From NCBI RefSeq assembly GCF_003290125.1, contig NZ_QMKH01000003.1:62001-126000 (forward strand): a stretch of DNA of 64,000 bases, in the 5' to 3' direction. Under the pieces are notes generated by a model. It ran no database searches. It saw only the letters and a list, made by a program, of their open reading frames with translations, and was not told where the DNA came from. The position numbers and the translations under genes are program-made. Source of the stretch: Microvirga flavescens (GTDB taxonomy: Bacteria; Pseudomonadota; Alphaproteobacteria; Rhizobiales; Beijerinckiaceae). Below, piece after piece: positions 52,585 to 63,788 of this stretch (position 1 is the stretch's first letter; the number at the start of each line of letters is the position of its first letter).

Positions 52585-53970
52585 TCACTCAGCCGCTTCG
52601 GCAGCCGGGCGCTCGCGTGACTGGTGCTCACGCTTGATGAGCTCGGCGGTGAGGAAGGCGATTTCCAGCGCCTGCTCCGCGTTGAGGCGCGGGTCGCAAT
52701 AGGTGTGGTAGCGGTCGCTCAGGTCCGCATCCGTGAGAGCCCGCGCGCCGCCGGTGCATTCGGTGACGTTCTTGCCGGTCATCTCCAGATGGATGCCGCC
52801 CGCATGCGTGCCTTCCGCCTGATGGACGGCGAAGAAGTCGCGCACCTCGCCCATGACGCGCTCGAACGGGCGCGTCTTGTAGCCGGAGGCCGCCTTGATC
52901 GTGTTGCCGTGCATCGGGTCGCATGACCACACGACCGTGCGCCCTTCCCGCTTCACCGCGCGGACAAGCGCCGGCAGGTGCTCGGCCACCTTGTCGGAGC
53001 CGAAGCGCGCGATGAGCGTGAGACGGCCGGGCTCGTCGTCCGGGTTCAATTGGTCGATGAGCTTCAACAGGCCGTCCGGCGTCAGGGACGGACCACACTT
53101 CAAGCCGATGGGGTTCTTGATGCCGCGCATGTATTCCACATGCGCGTGGTCGCTCTGGCGCGTGCGGTCGCCGATCCAGAGCATATGGCCGGACGTGGCA
53201 TACCAGTCGCCCGTCGTGGAATCGACGCGGGTCAGGGCCTGCTCGTAACCGAGGAGCAGCGCTTCATGGCTCGTGTAGAACTCCGTCGAGCGCATTTCGG
53301 GATGCGTCTCGGGGTCGATGCCGATGGCCCGCATGAAGTCGAGGCTCTCGGTGATGCGCTGCGCCAGCTCGCTGTAGCGGGAGGATTGCGGCGAATCCTT
53401 CACGAAGCCAAGCATCCAGCGATGGGCGTTCTCAAGGTTCGCATAGCCGCCCGTCGCGAAGGCGCGGATGAGGTTGAGCGTCGCCGCCGACTGGCGATAG
53501 GCCATGAGCTGGCGGCGCGGATCGGGAATGCGCGATTCCGGCGTGAAGGCGATATCGTTGATGATGTCGCCCCGGTAGCTCGGCAATTCGACGCCGTCCA
53601 CGGTCTCGGTATCGGCAGAGCGTGGCTTGGCGAACTGGCCAGCGGACCGGCCGATCTTCACCACGGGCGAGGAACCGCCGAAGGTGAGAACCACGGCCAT
53701 CTGCAGGAACAGGCGGAAGAAATCGCGGATGTTGTCGGCGGAATGCTCAGCGAAGCTTTCGGCGCAGTCCCCGCCCTGCAGCAGGAAAGCCTCGCCCTTG
53801 GCGACCTTCGCCAGATGGCGTTTCAGCTTGCGCGCCTCGCCTGCAAAAACCAGCGGAGGAAAGCCCGCGAGCTGCTGCTCAACGTTCTCGAGTGCCTCAA
53901 GGTCCGGATAGGCCGGCACCTGCTGGATCTTCTTCGCTCTCCAGCTATCAGGCGTCCACCGCTCAGTCAT
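52585..53970 (-). CDS. aroG: class II 3-deoxy-7-phosphoheptulonate synthase
   Basis: This enzyme begins the shikimate pathway from phosphoenolpyruvate and erythrose 4-phosphate. The 461-residue product is of the plant-like class II type: [14 protein letters not shown] holds the metal-binding Cys, and [25 protein letters not shown] and [15 protein letters not shown] follow. I chose ATG 53970, the usual start of the family (MTERWTP). It stands alone, with 192 bases upstream without a gene. Confidence 0.95.
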   Translation of the reverse strand: MTERWTPDSWRAKKIQQVPAYPDLEALENVEQQLAGFPPLVFAGEARKLKRHLAKVAKGEAFLLQGGDCAESFAEHSADNIRDFFRLFLQMAVVLTFGGSSPVVKIGRSAGQFAKPRSADTETVDGVELPSYRGDIINDIAFTPESRIPDPRRQLMAYRQSAATLNLIRAFATGGYANLENAHRWMLGFVKDSPQSSRYSELAQRITESLDFMRAIGIDPETHPEMRSTEFYTSHEALLLGYEQALTRVDSTTGDWYATSGHMLWIGDRTRQSDHAHVEYMRGIKNPIGLKCGPSLTPDGLLKLIDQLNPDDEPGRLTLIARFGSDKVAEHLPALVRAVKREGRTVVWSCDPMHGNTIKAASGYKTRPFERVMGEVRDFFAVHQAEGTHAGGIHLEMTGKNVTECTGGARALTDADLSDRYHTYCDPRLNAEQALEIAFLTAELIKREHQSRERPAAEAAE

Positions 53971-54162
53971 GACACTTACCCCGTGTCTCCAAAGTTCTTT
54001 GTCGCGCACCGCACCATGCGGGGCGAACGGGCACCTATACACAAGGAAACAAAAAAGGCGAGCATAAGGTGCGTCGCGATCTATCCTTATCTTCAGGCTT
54101 GGCTGTTCGTAATTTTATTTCTCTGGGCCAAGGATAGGCGACCTTCCCTATCGTCCGCCTTA

Positions 54163-55551
54163 TTACTCTGCCGCCACGGCCTTCCTGACCGCGAAGGGGG
54201 TGCGCATGGTCACCAGTTCCTCGGCGGCGGTGGGGTGCACGGCGACGGTGCGGTCGAAATCGGCCTTGGTCGCGCCCATCGTGACGGCGATGCCGGCGAC
54301 CTGGATCATTTCGCCCGCCCCCTCGCCCACGATGTGGACACCGACCACCTTGTCGGTTGCCTTGTCGACGATAATCTTCATCAAAACCCGGTCGTGGGAG
54401 CCGGATAGGGTCGCCTTCATGGAGCGGAACGAGGTCTTGAAGATCTCGATCTCGCCATAGCGAGCCTCTGCAAGCGTTTCCGTGCAGCCGATGACCCCGA
54501 TCTCGGGCGTCGAGAACACCGCCGTCGGAATCAGCGAGTGATCGACCATGACGGGCTTGCTACCGAAGACCGTGTCGGCAAAGGCGTGGCCCTCACGAAT
54601 GGCGATGGGCGTGAGGTTTGCCCGGTTCGTCACGTCGCCGACCGCATAGATCGAGGGGATAACGCTCCGCGAATAGGCATCGACGGGGATTGCGCCCGCC
54701 TGATCGAGGGTAATGCCGGCCTTCTCCAGGCCGAGCCCCTTCGTGTTCGGGCGGCGCCCGGTCGCGACCAGAACCTGGTCGAACACGGCAATGGTCCCAT
54801 CCGACAGGGTCGCGGCGATGCTGCCGTCGGCGCGCTTGTCCAGCCGCGAAAGGGTTTTCGACAGGGCGAGGTTGATGCCACGGCGGGCATAAGCATCGCC
54901 AAGCGCATCGCGCACGTCCTCGTCGAACCCGCGCAGGAGCTTGTCGCCCCGGTGCAGCAGCGTCGTCTCGCTGCCGAGCCCCGCGAAGACACCCGCGAAC
55001 TCCACGGCGATGTAACCGCCGCCGATTACCAGAATGCGCTTCGGCAGCGTTTCCAGATGGAAGACCTCGTTGGAGGTGATCGCGAGATCGCCACCCGGGA
55101 TCGGCGGCTCCATCGTCGGATGAGCGCCGACGGCAACGAGGATAGTGCGGGCGCGGACCAGTGTGCCGGTTCGCTCAAGCCGCACCGTATGCGGATCCTC
55201 GATCACCGCGCGGCTGTCGAGGATCTCGACGCCCGCCTTTTCCAGGTTGGCACGGTAGATGCCCTCCAGCCGGTCGATTTCCTTGTCCTTGTTGCGGATC
55301 AGGGTCGCCCAGTCGAACTTTGCTTCCGGCACCGTCCAGCCGAAACCGGCGGCCTCCTGAAACTCGTCGGCGAAGCGGCTGGCGTAGACCATCAGCTTTT
55401 TCGGCACGCAACCGCGAATGACGCAGGTGCCGCCGACCCGATATTCCTCCGCCACCACGACCTTCGCGCCATAGCCGGCGGCAATGCGCGCCGCGCGAAC
55501 GCCGCCCGAGCCGGCACCGATCACGAAAAGGTCGACGTCGAAGGAACTCAT
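54163..55551 (-). CDS. gor: glutathione-disulfide reductase
   Basis: The 462-residue flavoprotein reduces oxidised glutathione with NADPH. The FAD motif is VIGAGSGGVRAARIA, and the redox-active disulfide is Cys43-Cys48 in GGTCVIRGCVPKKL. The NADPH domain has VIGGGYIAVEFAG, and the C-terminal HPTAAEELVTMRTP holds the active-site base His. ATG 55551 overlaps the stop of the O-antigen ligase gene (ATGA). In related genomes gor tends to sit near rpiA and a DUF2059 gene; here the tct operon and the ligase gene separate them. Confidence 0.94.
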   Translation of the reverse strand: MSSFDVDLFVIGAGSGGVRAARIAAGYGAKVVVAEEYRVGGTCVIRGCVPKKLMVYASRFADEFQEAAGFGWTVPEAKFDWATLIRNKDKEIDRLEGIYRANLEKAGVEILDSRAVIEDPHTVRLERTGTLVRARTILVAVGAHPTMEPPIPGGDLAITSNEVFHLETLPKRILVIGGGYIAVEFAGVFAGLGSETTLLHRGDKLLRGFDEDVRDALGDAYARRGINLALSKTLSRLDKRADGSIAATLSDGTIAVFDQVLVATGRRPNTKGLGLEKAGITLDQAGAIPVDAYSRSVIPSIYAVGDVTNRANLTPIAIREGHAFADTVFGSKPVMVDHSLIPTAVFSTPEIGVIGCTETLAEARYGEIEIFKTSFRSMKATLSGSHDRVLMKIIVDKATDKVVGVHIVGEGAGEMIQVAGIAVTMGATKADFDRTVAVHPTAAEELVTMRTPFAVRKAVAAE

Positions 55552-56816
55552 GACTTCATCTCCTCGGGAAGGCGCTTGTCGGAAAGGTGTTTGGCCGCCT
55601 GCAACCATACCACGGCCGCGCCAAGGGCGGAGGCCCACCACCCCTGCCATGCCCCATGCCCGATCATCGCGACGATCACCGCGCTCGCCATCAGGCCAAG
55701 ACTGAGAGCCCTGATGACTTTCGGCTGCCGGGCAATGGCGTCCAGCGTCAGGAAACCGACCGCAGCGGCGAGAATGGCCCCGATCAGGCCAAGTTCGACC
55801 CAGATCTGCAGCGCGGCGTTGTGGGGATGCCCGACGTTCAGCAGAACCCGCCGCTCCGGAGACACGCGCTCGGCGACGCTTGTCTCTCCGAGGCGAGTGC
55901 TCGCGCCAAAACCCGCTCCGAGAATGGGGTCCTCATGGATGGCGGCATCGAAGCTGAGCCAGATATTCACCCGGTCGCGCGAATGGTTTGTGGCCAGATG
56001 CTCATGCACGGAAGCCGGAATGAACCGGTCCGCCAGCGGCCCAGCCACCGGCGCGAGCACGAGGGCCGCGACGATGCCGATCTTGCCGCAAAGGACCGCG
56101 AGGCGCGGCGCGATGAGGGTCGCCCCGCAGGCGAGAACCGCCACCGGCAGGCCGATGGCCGCCGCACCACTGTCGGAATTGGCGATAGCGAGACCGATCA
56201 GCGCGGAGAAGGCGAGACTCAGCCCTACCCCGCCGCGCACGGAACGCCAGAACCAGGCCATAAGCGGCGGGAGCAGGACCATGAGGGTGAGGCTCGGGCG
56301 ATTGAAGATGTAGCTGTCGAAGCGCATGCGTAGCGCCTGGCGCACTTCGAGCCCCGTCCTGAGATCGAGCAGCATGATGAACTGCGCGACGGCGATGGCG
56401 ATGGCGAGCGTCCAGAACGCGCCGTTCGTCATGCGCTTCGACAAGGTCAGGCTGAGGATAAAGGCAAAGACGACAGGCAGCCAGAATTCGAGGAGAGCCG
56501 AGAAGGACGTCTCCCGTACCTCACTCCAGATGAGAGAGAGGAAACCCCACGCCGCGAAAACAAGGGCCGCAAGGCCGAGGGTCGTTCTCAAGGCGTGCCG
56601 GGCCTCGGCAATCAAGCCCTTGAAGCCCCCCTCGAGCGCCAGCGCAGACACGGCAAAGGCCGCGCTCAGGCCGAGGAAGAGCGGACTGGAACGGTGCGCG
56701 ATGGTCATGCCGAGCGGCATCAGCGCCAGCAGCACCATGGAGATGCGCCAAAACACATCCGCGATGCAGGTGGCGGAAACCGGGGGTGTTCGAGAGGATT
56801 CGGTTGGAGCGGTCAC
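55548..56816 (-). CDS. O-antigen ligase family membrane protein
   Basis: The 422-residue protein has about ten membrane helices and a large periplasmic loop near residues 275-340 (FDAAIHEDPILGAGFGAS, NVGHPHNAALQIWVELG). The conserved HPHN motif is typical of the Wzy_C/O-antigen ligase domain. WaaL joins O-polysaccharide to lipid A-core; other members polymerise surface sugars. It is transcribed into gor with a four-base overlap and diverges from tctC. No other O-antigen genes are near. Confidence 0.83.
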   Translation of the reverse strand: MTAPTESSRTPPVSATCIADVFWRISMVLLALMPLGMTIAHRSSPLFLGLSAAFAVSALALEGGFKGLIAEARHALRTTLGLAALVFAAWGFLSLIWSEVRETSFSALLEFWLPVVFAFILSLTLSKRMTNGAFWTLAIAIAVAQFIMLLDLRTGLEVRQALRMRFDSYIFNRPSLTLMVLLPPLMAWFWRSVRGGVGLSLAFSALIGLAIANSDSGAAAIGLPVAVLACGATLIAPRLAVLCGKIGIVAALVLAPVAGPLADRFIPASVHEHLATNHSRDRVNIWLSFDAAIHEDPILGAGFGASTRLGETSVAERVSPERRVLLNVGHPHNAALQIWVELGLIGAILAAAVGFLTLDAIARQPKVIRALSLGLMASAVIVAMIGHGAWQGWWASALGAAVVWLQAAKHLSDKRLPEEMKS

Positions 56817-56935
56817 GGCACTGGTCTTAAGCGAAGGTTGAATGGCGATAAAGCCTTGGCAGCTTGCCGCAACGCGACTTCGCCACTAGGCTCGGGAACT
56901 TAACACTAGCCAAGCGTTTCTGAGGAGGAAACACG

Positions 56936-57904
56936 ATGAAATTGACCGGAAAAGGTTTGTGGCGCGGCGCGCTGACGGCGGCGGCTCTCGGCCTGGCGAC
57001 TTCGGCGATGGCGCAGGCCGAACTCAAGATCATGGCCCCCGCAGCGCCGGGCGGCGGCTGGGACCAGACCGCCCGCTCGATGCAGCAGGCCCTGACCCAG
57101 GCGGGCCTCGCCAAGAGCGTCCAGGTCACGAACGTTCCCGGCGCGGGCGGCTCCATCGGCATCGCGCAGCTCGTCAACAGCTCCAAGGGTGACGGCAACC
57201 AGCTCATGGTCATGGGCTATGTGATGGTCGGCGCTCTCCTCACCAACAAGTCGCCCGTCACCCTCGACCAGACGACGCCCATCGCCCGCCTGACCGGCGA
57301 GTACGAGGCCATCGTCGTTCCCACCGATTCGCCGATCAAGACTGCCAAGGACCTCGCGGCGGCAGTAAAGGCCGACCCGGCGAAGGTGACCTGGGCCGGC
57401 GGCTCGGCCGGCGGCGTGGACCACATCGCGGTCGCCCTCTTCGCCAAGGCGGCGGGCGCTGACCCGACGAAGATCAACTACATCCCGTTCTCGGGCGGCG
57501 GTGAGTCGCTTGCGGCCATCCTCGGCGGCAAGGTTACCGCCGGCATCTCCGGCTACGGCGAGTTCGAAAGCCAGATCAAGGCGGGCAAGCTGCGCCTGAT
57601 CGGCCTCACCACCCCGGCTTCGAAGAACACCGCCGAAATGCCTTCTCTCAAGGCGAACGGCGTCGATCTCGAAATCGCCAACTGGCGCGCGGTCGTGGCC
57701 CCTCCCGGCATCACGGCCGACCAGAAGAAGGCTCTGACCGAGGTCGTCGACAAGCTCGCGAAGTCGAAGGAATGGGCTGAGATCCTGAAGCAGAAGGGCT
57801 GGGACGACGCCTATCTCTCGGGCGACGCCTTCGCCAAGTTCCTGGCCGACGATCAGACCCGCACCAAGGAGGTCTTGACCTCGGTCGGCCTTGTGAAGCC
57901 TTAA
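56936..57904 (+). CDS. tctC: tripartite tricarboxylate transporter substrate-binding protein (Bug/TctC family)
   Basis: The 322-residue periplasmic protein has a signal peptide ending at SAMAQA (about residue 26) and the Bug fold: [15 protein letters not shown] at the N-terminus, [14 protein letters not shown] and the late [15 protein letters not shown]. TctC delivers citrate or other carboxylates to the TctA/B channel. A strong GAGGAGGAAAC ribosome site precedes the ATG. A hairpin separates it from tctB, which should raise its level over the membrane parts. Confidence 0.93.
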   Translation: MKLTGKGLWRGALTAAALGLATSAMAQAELKIMAPAAPGGGWDQTARSMQQALTQAGLAKSVQVTNVPGAGGSIGIAQLVNSSKGDGNQLMVMGYVMVGALLTNKSPVTLDQTTPIARLTGEYEAIVVPTDSPIKTAKDLAAAVKADPAKVTWAGGSAGGVDHIAVALFAKAAGADPTKINYIPFSGGGESLAAILGGKVTAGISGYGEFESQIKAGKLRLIGLTTPASKNTAEMPSLKANGVDLEIANWRAVVAPPGITADQKKALTEVVDKLAKSKEWAEILKQKGWDDAYLSGDAFAKFLADDQTRTKEVLTSVGLVKP

Positions 57905-57928
57905 TAAGCCCTCACAACAAGAAGCTCC

Positions 57929-57953
57929 GAAGCGCCGCACAACGCGGCGCTTC
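57929..57953 (+). terminator. intraoperon attenuator hairpin between tctC and tctB
   Basis: GAAGCGCCGC (57929-57938) and GCGGCGCTTC (57944-57953) form a perfect 10-bp stem with a five-base loop, followed by TTCATTC. The weak T tract suggests partial termination or mRNA stabilisation, giving excess binding protein. Confidence 0.6.
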
Positions 57954-57970
57954 TTCATTCAGGAACCCCC

Positions 57971-58444
57971 ATGACCACACGAACACCCAAGCGTGTCGAT
58001 GTCGCGGGTCTCGTCATCGCCGCCGGCCTCCTGATCCTCGCAGGCCTGATCTGGCGTGACATGACCAGCCTCCAGCTCTCCTCCGTCTACGGCGTCGGCC
58101 CCAAAGCCATGCCCATCGTGGTCGCCATCGGCCTCGCCATCCTGGCCATCGGCAACGCATTCATGGCGGTTCGCGGCGGATTGCCCAGCCGCGAATCCTT
58201 ACGCTGGATGCCCATTACTCTCATCATTGGCGGTCTTGCCGGCCTCATCGCGCTGATTCAATTCGGCGGGGGCTTCATCCCAGCAACGGCGGTTCTCTTC
58301 GTGGCGACGTCGGCGGCTTTCGGGCGGCGGGCCTTCCTCGTCGATCTCATCATCGGCCTCGTCGCCGGGCTCGTGATCTACCTTCTCTTCTCCAAGCTTC
58401 TGACCCTCTCGCTGCCGATGGGTCCGCTTGAGCGCCTGATCTGA
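57971..58444 (+). CDS. tctB: tripartite tricarboxylate transporter small membrane subunit (TctB)
   Basis: The 157-residue protein has four membrane helices (around residues 12-30, 45-65, 78-105 and 115-150) and matches the TctB layout, including [15 protein letters not shown] near residue 38. It joins TctA in the inner membrane. It precedes tctA by eight bases. Confidence 0.9.
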   Translation: MTTRTPKRVDVAGLVIAAGLLILAGLIWRDMTSLQLSSVYGVGPKAMPIVVAIGLAILAIGNAFMAVRGGLPSRESLRWMPITLIIGGLAGLIALIQFGGGFIPATAVLFVATSAAFGRRAFLVDLIIGLVAGLVIYLLFSKLLTLSLPMGPLERLI

Positions 58445-58452
58445 GGTCGGAC

Positions 58453-59952
<1,500 letters not shown>

Positions 59953-59988
59953 GCCTGAAGCTCTCCTCTTCCCCAAAAGACAAAAAAG

Positions 59989-60016
59989 AAAGGCCCGGCA
60001 TTTGCCGGGCCTTTTT
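59989..60016. terminator. bidirectional rho-independent terminator
   Basis: AAAGGCCCGGC (59989-59999) and GCCGGGCCTTT (60004-60014) form a perfect 11-bp stem with a four-base loop and a T run to 60016. The preceding A-rich tract gives a T run on the minus strand as well, so it serves both tctA and the DUF2059 gene. Confidence 0.9.
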
Positions 60017-60037
60017 CGTTGTCAGAGCAAACAGCTC

Positions 60038-60544
60038 TCAGTTCAGCTGGTGACCGCGCTTGCCCATCTCCGCGCGGGCGCGGATCATGATGTATTCGGC
60101 GACGTTCTGCGTCCAGGTGGCGAGCTCGTTCACGATGTCGTCGAGAAGAAGCGGCTGGATCTGAACATACTTCTGACCGGTGGGCGACTTGTAGAACGTC
60201 GAAATGTCCTTGAGTTCGGCCTCCGTCAGGCGCGACGCAAAAATCTTCGCGGTCGTGTCGATCATCTTCTGCTTCTGCAGCTCAAGTTCGGGCTTCAGCT
60301 GCTCAACGACCTGCTCGAGATCCTTCTGGACCTCCGGACGGGTCACGCTCATTTGCTGCAGCTGTGCCAGAAGCGGGCCGGACATCGCATCGATGGAACG
60401 CGTCATGCCTGATGTGATGGCGACCTCGCGGGCAAGGGCGAGGTGTCCCGCAGACGGCTGGGGAGCCTGCTGCGCCAGAACAGGGCTCGCAAGCATGAAC
60501 AGCGCGAAGGACGTCGCTGCGAAACGGGAAGCGGAACGGATCAT
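60038..60544 (-). CDS. DUF2059 domain-containing secreted protein
   Basis: The 168-residue product has a signal peptide ending at SPVLAQ (about residue 25). The helical mature part includes the DUF2059 core with RLTEAELKDISTFYKSPTGQKY. The family is periplasmic and uncharacterised. I chose ATG 60544, which begins the signal peptide; longer frames run into rpiA. It follows rpiA by 31 bases in the same direction, an order seen in other Hyphomicrobiales. Confidence 0.88.
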   Translation of the reverse strand: MIRSASRFAATSFALFMLASPVLAQQAPQPSAGHLALAREVAITSGMTRSIDAMSGPLLAQLQQMSVTRPEVQKDLEQVVEQLKPELELQKQKMIDTTAKIFASRLTEAELKDISTFYKSPTGQKYVQIQPLLLDDIVNELATWTQNVAEYIMIRARAEMGKRGHQLN

Positions 60545-60575
60545 AGAGTGGGCTCCAATCAATTGAGACTTATGG

Positions 60576-61271
60576 TCAGACCTGACCGAGTTCGACAAGC
60601 CCATCCGCCGTCGCAAGGATCGCGCCGGTGGCAAGGCCGATGAATAAACCGTGCTCGACAACGCCGGGGATGGTGTTGAGCGAGGCGGCAAGACGCTCGG
60701 GATCGCCGATCCGTTCCACATGAGCGTCGAAAATGTAGTGCCCGCCATCGGTGACGAAGGGCTCCGCATTCGCGGCCCGTCTCAGGCGCAGGTCGGCGGG
60801 CAGCCCCTGCTCCTTCAAAAGACGCGCGATCGCGTGTTCCGTCGCTTTCAGGCCGAACGGGACGACCTCGATGGGGAGCGGGAAGCGTCCGAGCGGAGCC
60901 ACGCGCTTCGACCCGTCGGCGATGACGACCATGCGGGCGCTTGCAGCCGCGACGATCTTCTCGCGCAGCAAGGCGCCGCCGCCGCCCTTGATGAGGCGGA
61001 GCTGGTCGTCGAGTTCATCGGCGCCGTCGACGGTAAGGTCGAGTTCCGGGGTCTCGTCGAGGGTGGTGAGCGGAACGCCCTCCCGCTCGGCCTGGGCACG
61101 GGTCGCTTCCGACGTCGGCACGCCGACGACGCGCAACCCCTTGCGCACCCGCTCGGCGAGCGCCGTGACGAAAAAGGCTGCCGTGGAACCTGTACCGATG
61201 CCGAGACGCATGCCGTCTGTGACCAGGGCCACCGCGCGCTCGGCAGCCGCGCGCTTCAATTCATTGCTCAC
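60576..61271 (-). CDS. rpiA: ribose-5-phosphate isomerase A
   Basis: This pentose phosphate enzyme interconverts ribose 5-phosphate and ribulose 5-phosphate. The 231-residue product has [21 protein letters not shown] with the catalytic Asp residues, [14 protein letters not shown] and VEVVPFG. It starts at GTG 61271 with GGAG nearby; the neighbouring ATG is out of frame. It is followed by the DUF2059 gene. Confidence 0.95.
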   Translation of the reverse strand: MSNELKRAAAERAVALVTDGMRLGIGTGSTAAFFVTALAERVRKGLRVVGVPTSEATRAQAEREGVPLTTLDETPELDLTVDGADELDDQLRLIKGGGGALLREKIVAAASARMVVIADGSKRVAPLGRFPLPIEVVPFGLKATEHAIARLLKEQGLPADLRLRRAANAEPFVTDGGHYIFDAHVERIGDPERLAASLNTIPGVVEHGLFIGLATGAILATADGLVELGQV

Positions 61272-61488
61272 GGATCGCTCCTTGCAACAGGTCCGAAATG
61301 CGGGAGGAAAAGCGCACGGCGATAAGGCCAGCAAAGCCAGCCCCTTCCATGACACGTTTCATCCCTTGCCGGTCCATATCGTTTTTCCGCGCTTCCGCAA
61401 GCCGGGGAATGGCCTCGCGACCTTCTTTCGCCCGTCATGAAACTCCATAACGATAGTCGCTTCGCAAGGGAATGCGCTTCTTTGAAGC

Positions 61489-61938
61489 TCAGGGCTTTTG
61501 CGGGGAAGCCGTCCCCGAGCGCGCGCCGGGGGTCGCGGCGGTGGGTGCCGCCGGAGCCGGTGCGGAGGGGCTGGTCTGCGGCGTGCAGACGACCTTCTCA
61601 TCGAAAACGTAGCAAACGCTCATGTCGCCGGTCCGGTAATTGACCCGGAACACGCCGCCCTCACGGTCGTGCCGGGAGGCGACAAGACCATATTCGCCGG
61701 GCGTTTGCGGGCCCGCGCCCTCGCCGGGGCCGTAACACAGCGTCACGCCGATCGTCCCTTCCTGAAGGCCGTACTGGCAGGAGCTGACCTCGCCCGTGAC
61801 CCGCTCGACCCGGTAGAGGCGGTTCAGGTCGGTCTGTGGAGCGGGCACGAAATCGTAAGGAGCCGCAAGCGCCGGAGCTGCTAACATTCCGGCAACCATT
61901 AATCCTGCACAATGGGTCCCCAGACAGGTCCGCCGCAT
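61489..61938 (-). CDS. small secreted protein of unknown function
   Basis: The 149-residue product has a signal peptide (start MRRTCLGTHC, cleavage near PALAAP at about residue 26). The mature part has a compact domain of about 90 residues with three Cys (SSCQYG, TLCYGPG, SVCYVFDEKVVC) and a Pro/Ala/Ser/Thr-rich tail. GGGAG precedes ATG 61938. No family is recognised. It is divergent from gph and upstream of rpiA by 217 bases. Confidence 0.7.
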   Translation of the reverse strand: MRRTCLGTHCAGLMVAGMLAAPALAAPYDFVPAPQTDLNRLYRVERVTGEVSSCQYGLQEGTIGVTLCYGPGEGAGPQTPGEYGLVASRHDREGGVFRVNYRTGDMSVCYVFDEKVVCTPQTSPSAPAPAAPTAATPGARSGTASPQKP

Positions 61939-62026
61939 CCTTGTCTCCCTCGGGCAAATCGAATCAGGAAGGCAGCATACCATCGCCGTGCTTGATTCCC
62001 CTGCTCCCAAAAGTTAGCCAGGACAC

Positions 62027-62719
62027 ATGGTCCCATTTCTTCCCCCGATAGCCGTCTTCGATCTCGATGGAACGCTGGCCGACACGGCGGGTGACCTGAT
62101 CGCGACCCTGAACGTGGTCCTCGCCCGGGAAGGACTGGCCCCGCTCCCCCTCGAGAAAGCGCGGGACATGATCGGAGCCGGCGCGCGCGCCCTCATCGAG
62201 CGCGGTTTCGCCGCAGCCGGACGGGAGGTCCCTCCTGAGCGGCTGGAAGAACTGTTCAGCCTCTTCATGGTGCATTACGGCGAGAACATCCGCGTCCGGA
62301 CAGAGTTGTTTCCGGGAGTCAAGCGGGCGCTTCTCGATCTCGAGAAAGCCGGCTTCGTGCTCGCGATCTGCACGAACAAGGTGGAGGAGCACTCGGTCAA
62401 GCTCGTCGAGGCGCTCGGCGTCAGCCGCCGCTTCGCCGCCAATTGCGGGCGCGACACCTTCCCCTTCTTCAAGCCCGACCCGCGCCATCTGCTCATGACC
62501 ATCGAGCGCGCCGGGGGCGATCCGCGCCAGGCGGTGATGATCGGCGATTCAAAAACGGATATCGAAACCGCCAAGGCCGCGAACATCCCCTCCATCGCCG
62601 TTCCCTTCGGATACACGGATGTTCCGGTCGAGAAACTCGGGCCGGATATCGTGATCGACCATTTCGACGATCTGTTCTGCGCGACCATGTCGCTGCTGAA
62701 GAAGCGGGCCGCGGCCTGA
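62027..62719 (+). CDS. gph: phosphoglycolate phosphatase (HAD family)
   Basis: The 230-residue HAD hydrolase has motif I FDLDGTLADTAGDL with both Asp, motif II in AICTNKVE, motif III Lys in KPDPRHLL and motif IV MIGDSKTDIETAKAA. The cap domain lies at about residues 20-85. It removes phosphate from 2-phosphoglycolate, a by-product of DNA repair and oxygenase reactions. It is divergent from the small secreted protein gene. Confidence 0.93.
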   Translation: MVPFLPPIAVFDLDGTLADTAGDLIATLNVVLAREGLAPLPLEKARDMIGAGARALIERGFAAAGREVPPERLEELFSLFMVHYGENIRVRTELFPGVKRALLDLEKAGFVLAICTNKVEEHSVKLVEALGVSRRFAANCGRDTFPFFKPDPRHLLMTIERAGGDPRQAVMIGDSKTDIETAKAANIPSIAVPFGYTDVPVEKLGPDIVIDHFDDLFCATMSLLKKRAAA

Positions 62720-62809
62720 TTCGCAGGCCGATGCGAGCCGAAGGCGCGCGCGAAGCTGCGCATGCCGCGCGGCACACGCAATCGTGAAGTCTTCAAAACC
62801 GGAAGGAAA

Positions 62810-62884
62810 TGGTGGGCGCGACAGGGATTGAACCTGTGACCCTTCGCGTGTGAAGCGAATGCTCTCCCGCTGAGCTACGCGCCC
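62810..62884 (-). tRNA. tRNA-Val (anticodon CAC)
   Basis: On the minus strand the acceptor stem pairs GGGCGCG (62884-62878) with CGCGCCC (62820-62814). The anticodon stem TTCGC/GCGAA encloses TTCACAC, giving anticodon CAC, which reads GUG. The T arm contains GGTTCAATCC. Discriminator A62813 is followed by an encoded CCA (62812-62810). Confidence 0.97.
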
Positions 62885-62893
62885 GGTGAGCGC

Positions 62894-62923
62894 CTTCTAC
62901 GGGCACAAAACCCCATACGTCAA
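62894..62923 (-). promoter_or_regulatory. sigma-70-like promoter of tRNA-Val
   Basis: On the minus strand TTGACG (62923-62918) is followed after 18 bases by TAGAAG (62899-62894). The start would be close to the tRNA 5' end at 62884. Confidence 0.5.
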
Positions 62924-63140
62924 GCCGATCCTTGCCGCCGGGAGCAAGAATGACCGCTCAAGCTGCCACGGCGGTTGCGGCGGCTGGGGCCTAAGACCTG
63001 ATTAACGACGCGTCAAAGTCATAGCAGCCATGCCCTAGGAAGCCGTTCAAAACCTCTGTTATGACACGGATCTGAAACGGGGCTGTCGCGTTTAGAAAAA
63101 ACCGGACGCGATCAATCTTTGAAACATTTTCGAGGCTAAC

Positions 63141-63725
63141 ATGGGACGCACTCGCGCTGCCCTCTACGGGCTTGCTTGCGCCGTCGTCGCCCTTGCGACA
63201 CCGGCTGCGGCTTTCACCGAAATCGATCCGCTGACGCGCCAGCCGCTCTATAGCGGAGAAGAGTCTTTCCAGGCGCAGGCAGCACCCATTCCGCGCGAGA
63301 TCGTCGCTTACGACGGCCGCTATGCTCCCGGCACGATTGTCGTCTCCACCTCCGACCGCCGCCTCTACTACGTGCTCGGCAACGGTCAGGCCGTTCGCTA
63401 CGGCGTCGGTGTCGGCCGCCCCGGCTTTACCTGGGGCGGCGCGCACAGCGTCACCATGAAGCGTGAGTGGCCGGATTGGCGTCCGCCGGCGCAGATGCTC
63501 AAGCGCCGTCCCGATCTGCCGCGCTACATGACCGGCGGCCCGGAAAACCCGCTCGGCGCGCGCGCCCTCTATATCGGCAGCACGATCTATCGCATTCACG
63601 GCTCGAACGAACCGGACACCATCGGCCAAGCCGTGTCGTCAGGCTGCATCCGTATGACGAACGATGATGTGATCGACCTCTACAACCGCGCGAAAGTCGG
63701 CGCCCGGGTTGTCGTGCAGCGCTGA
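63141..63725 (+). CDS. L,D-transpeptidase (YkuD domain)
   Basis: The 194-residue periplasmic enzyme forms 3-3 cross-links in peptidoglycan or attaches proteins to it. A signal peptide ends at TPAAAF (about residue 25). The YkuD domain begins near residue 65 (APGTIVVSTSDRRLYYVL) and holds the catalytic pair His153 (YRIHGSNEP) and Cys169 (SSGCIRMTNDDV). It has the short single-domain form common in Hyphomicrobiales, which carry many such genes. Confidence 0.94.
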   Translation: MGRTRAALYGLACAVVALATPAAAFTEIDPLTRQPLYSGEESFQAQAAPIPREIVAYDGRYAPGTIVVSTSDRRLYYVLGNGQAVRYGVGVGRPGFTWGGAHSVTMKREWPDWRPPAQMLKRRPDLPRYMTGGPENPLGARALYIGSTIYRIHGSNEPDTIGQAVSSGCIRMTNDDVIDLYNRAKVGARVVVQR

Positions 63726-63760
63726 ACGCTCCGAAGAATTTCCCTCCGAAGACCCTCCAA

Positions 63761-63788
63761 GGCCGGCAACCCTGCCGGCCCTTTTTTT
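63761..63788 (+). terminator. rho-independent terminator after the L,D-transpeptidase gene
   Basis: GGCCGGCA (63761-63768) and TGCCGGCC (63773-63780) form a perfect 8-bp stem with a four-base loop, followed by C and seven T. The last bases overlap the stop codon of the converging gene. Confidence 0.88.

Noticed and set aside
54538..56313. A 591-codon plus-strand frame across gor and the O-antigen ligase gene
   Set aside because: It spans two well-supported minus-strand genes and has no motif.
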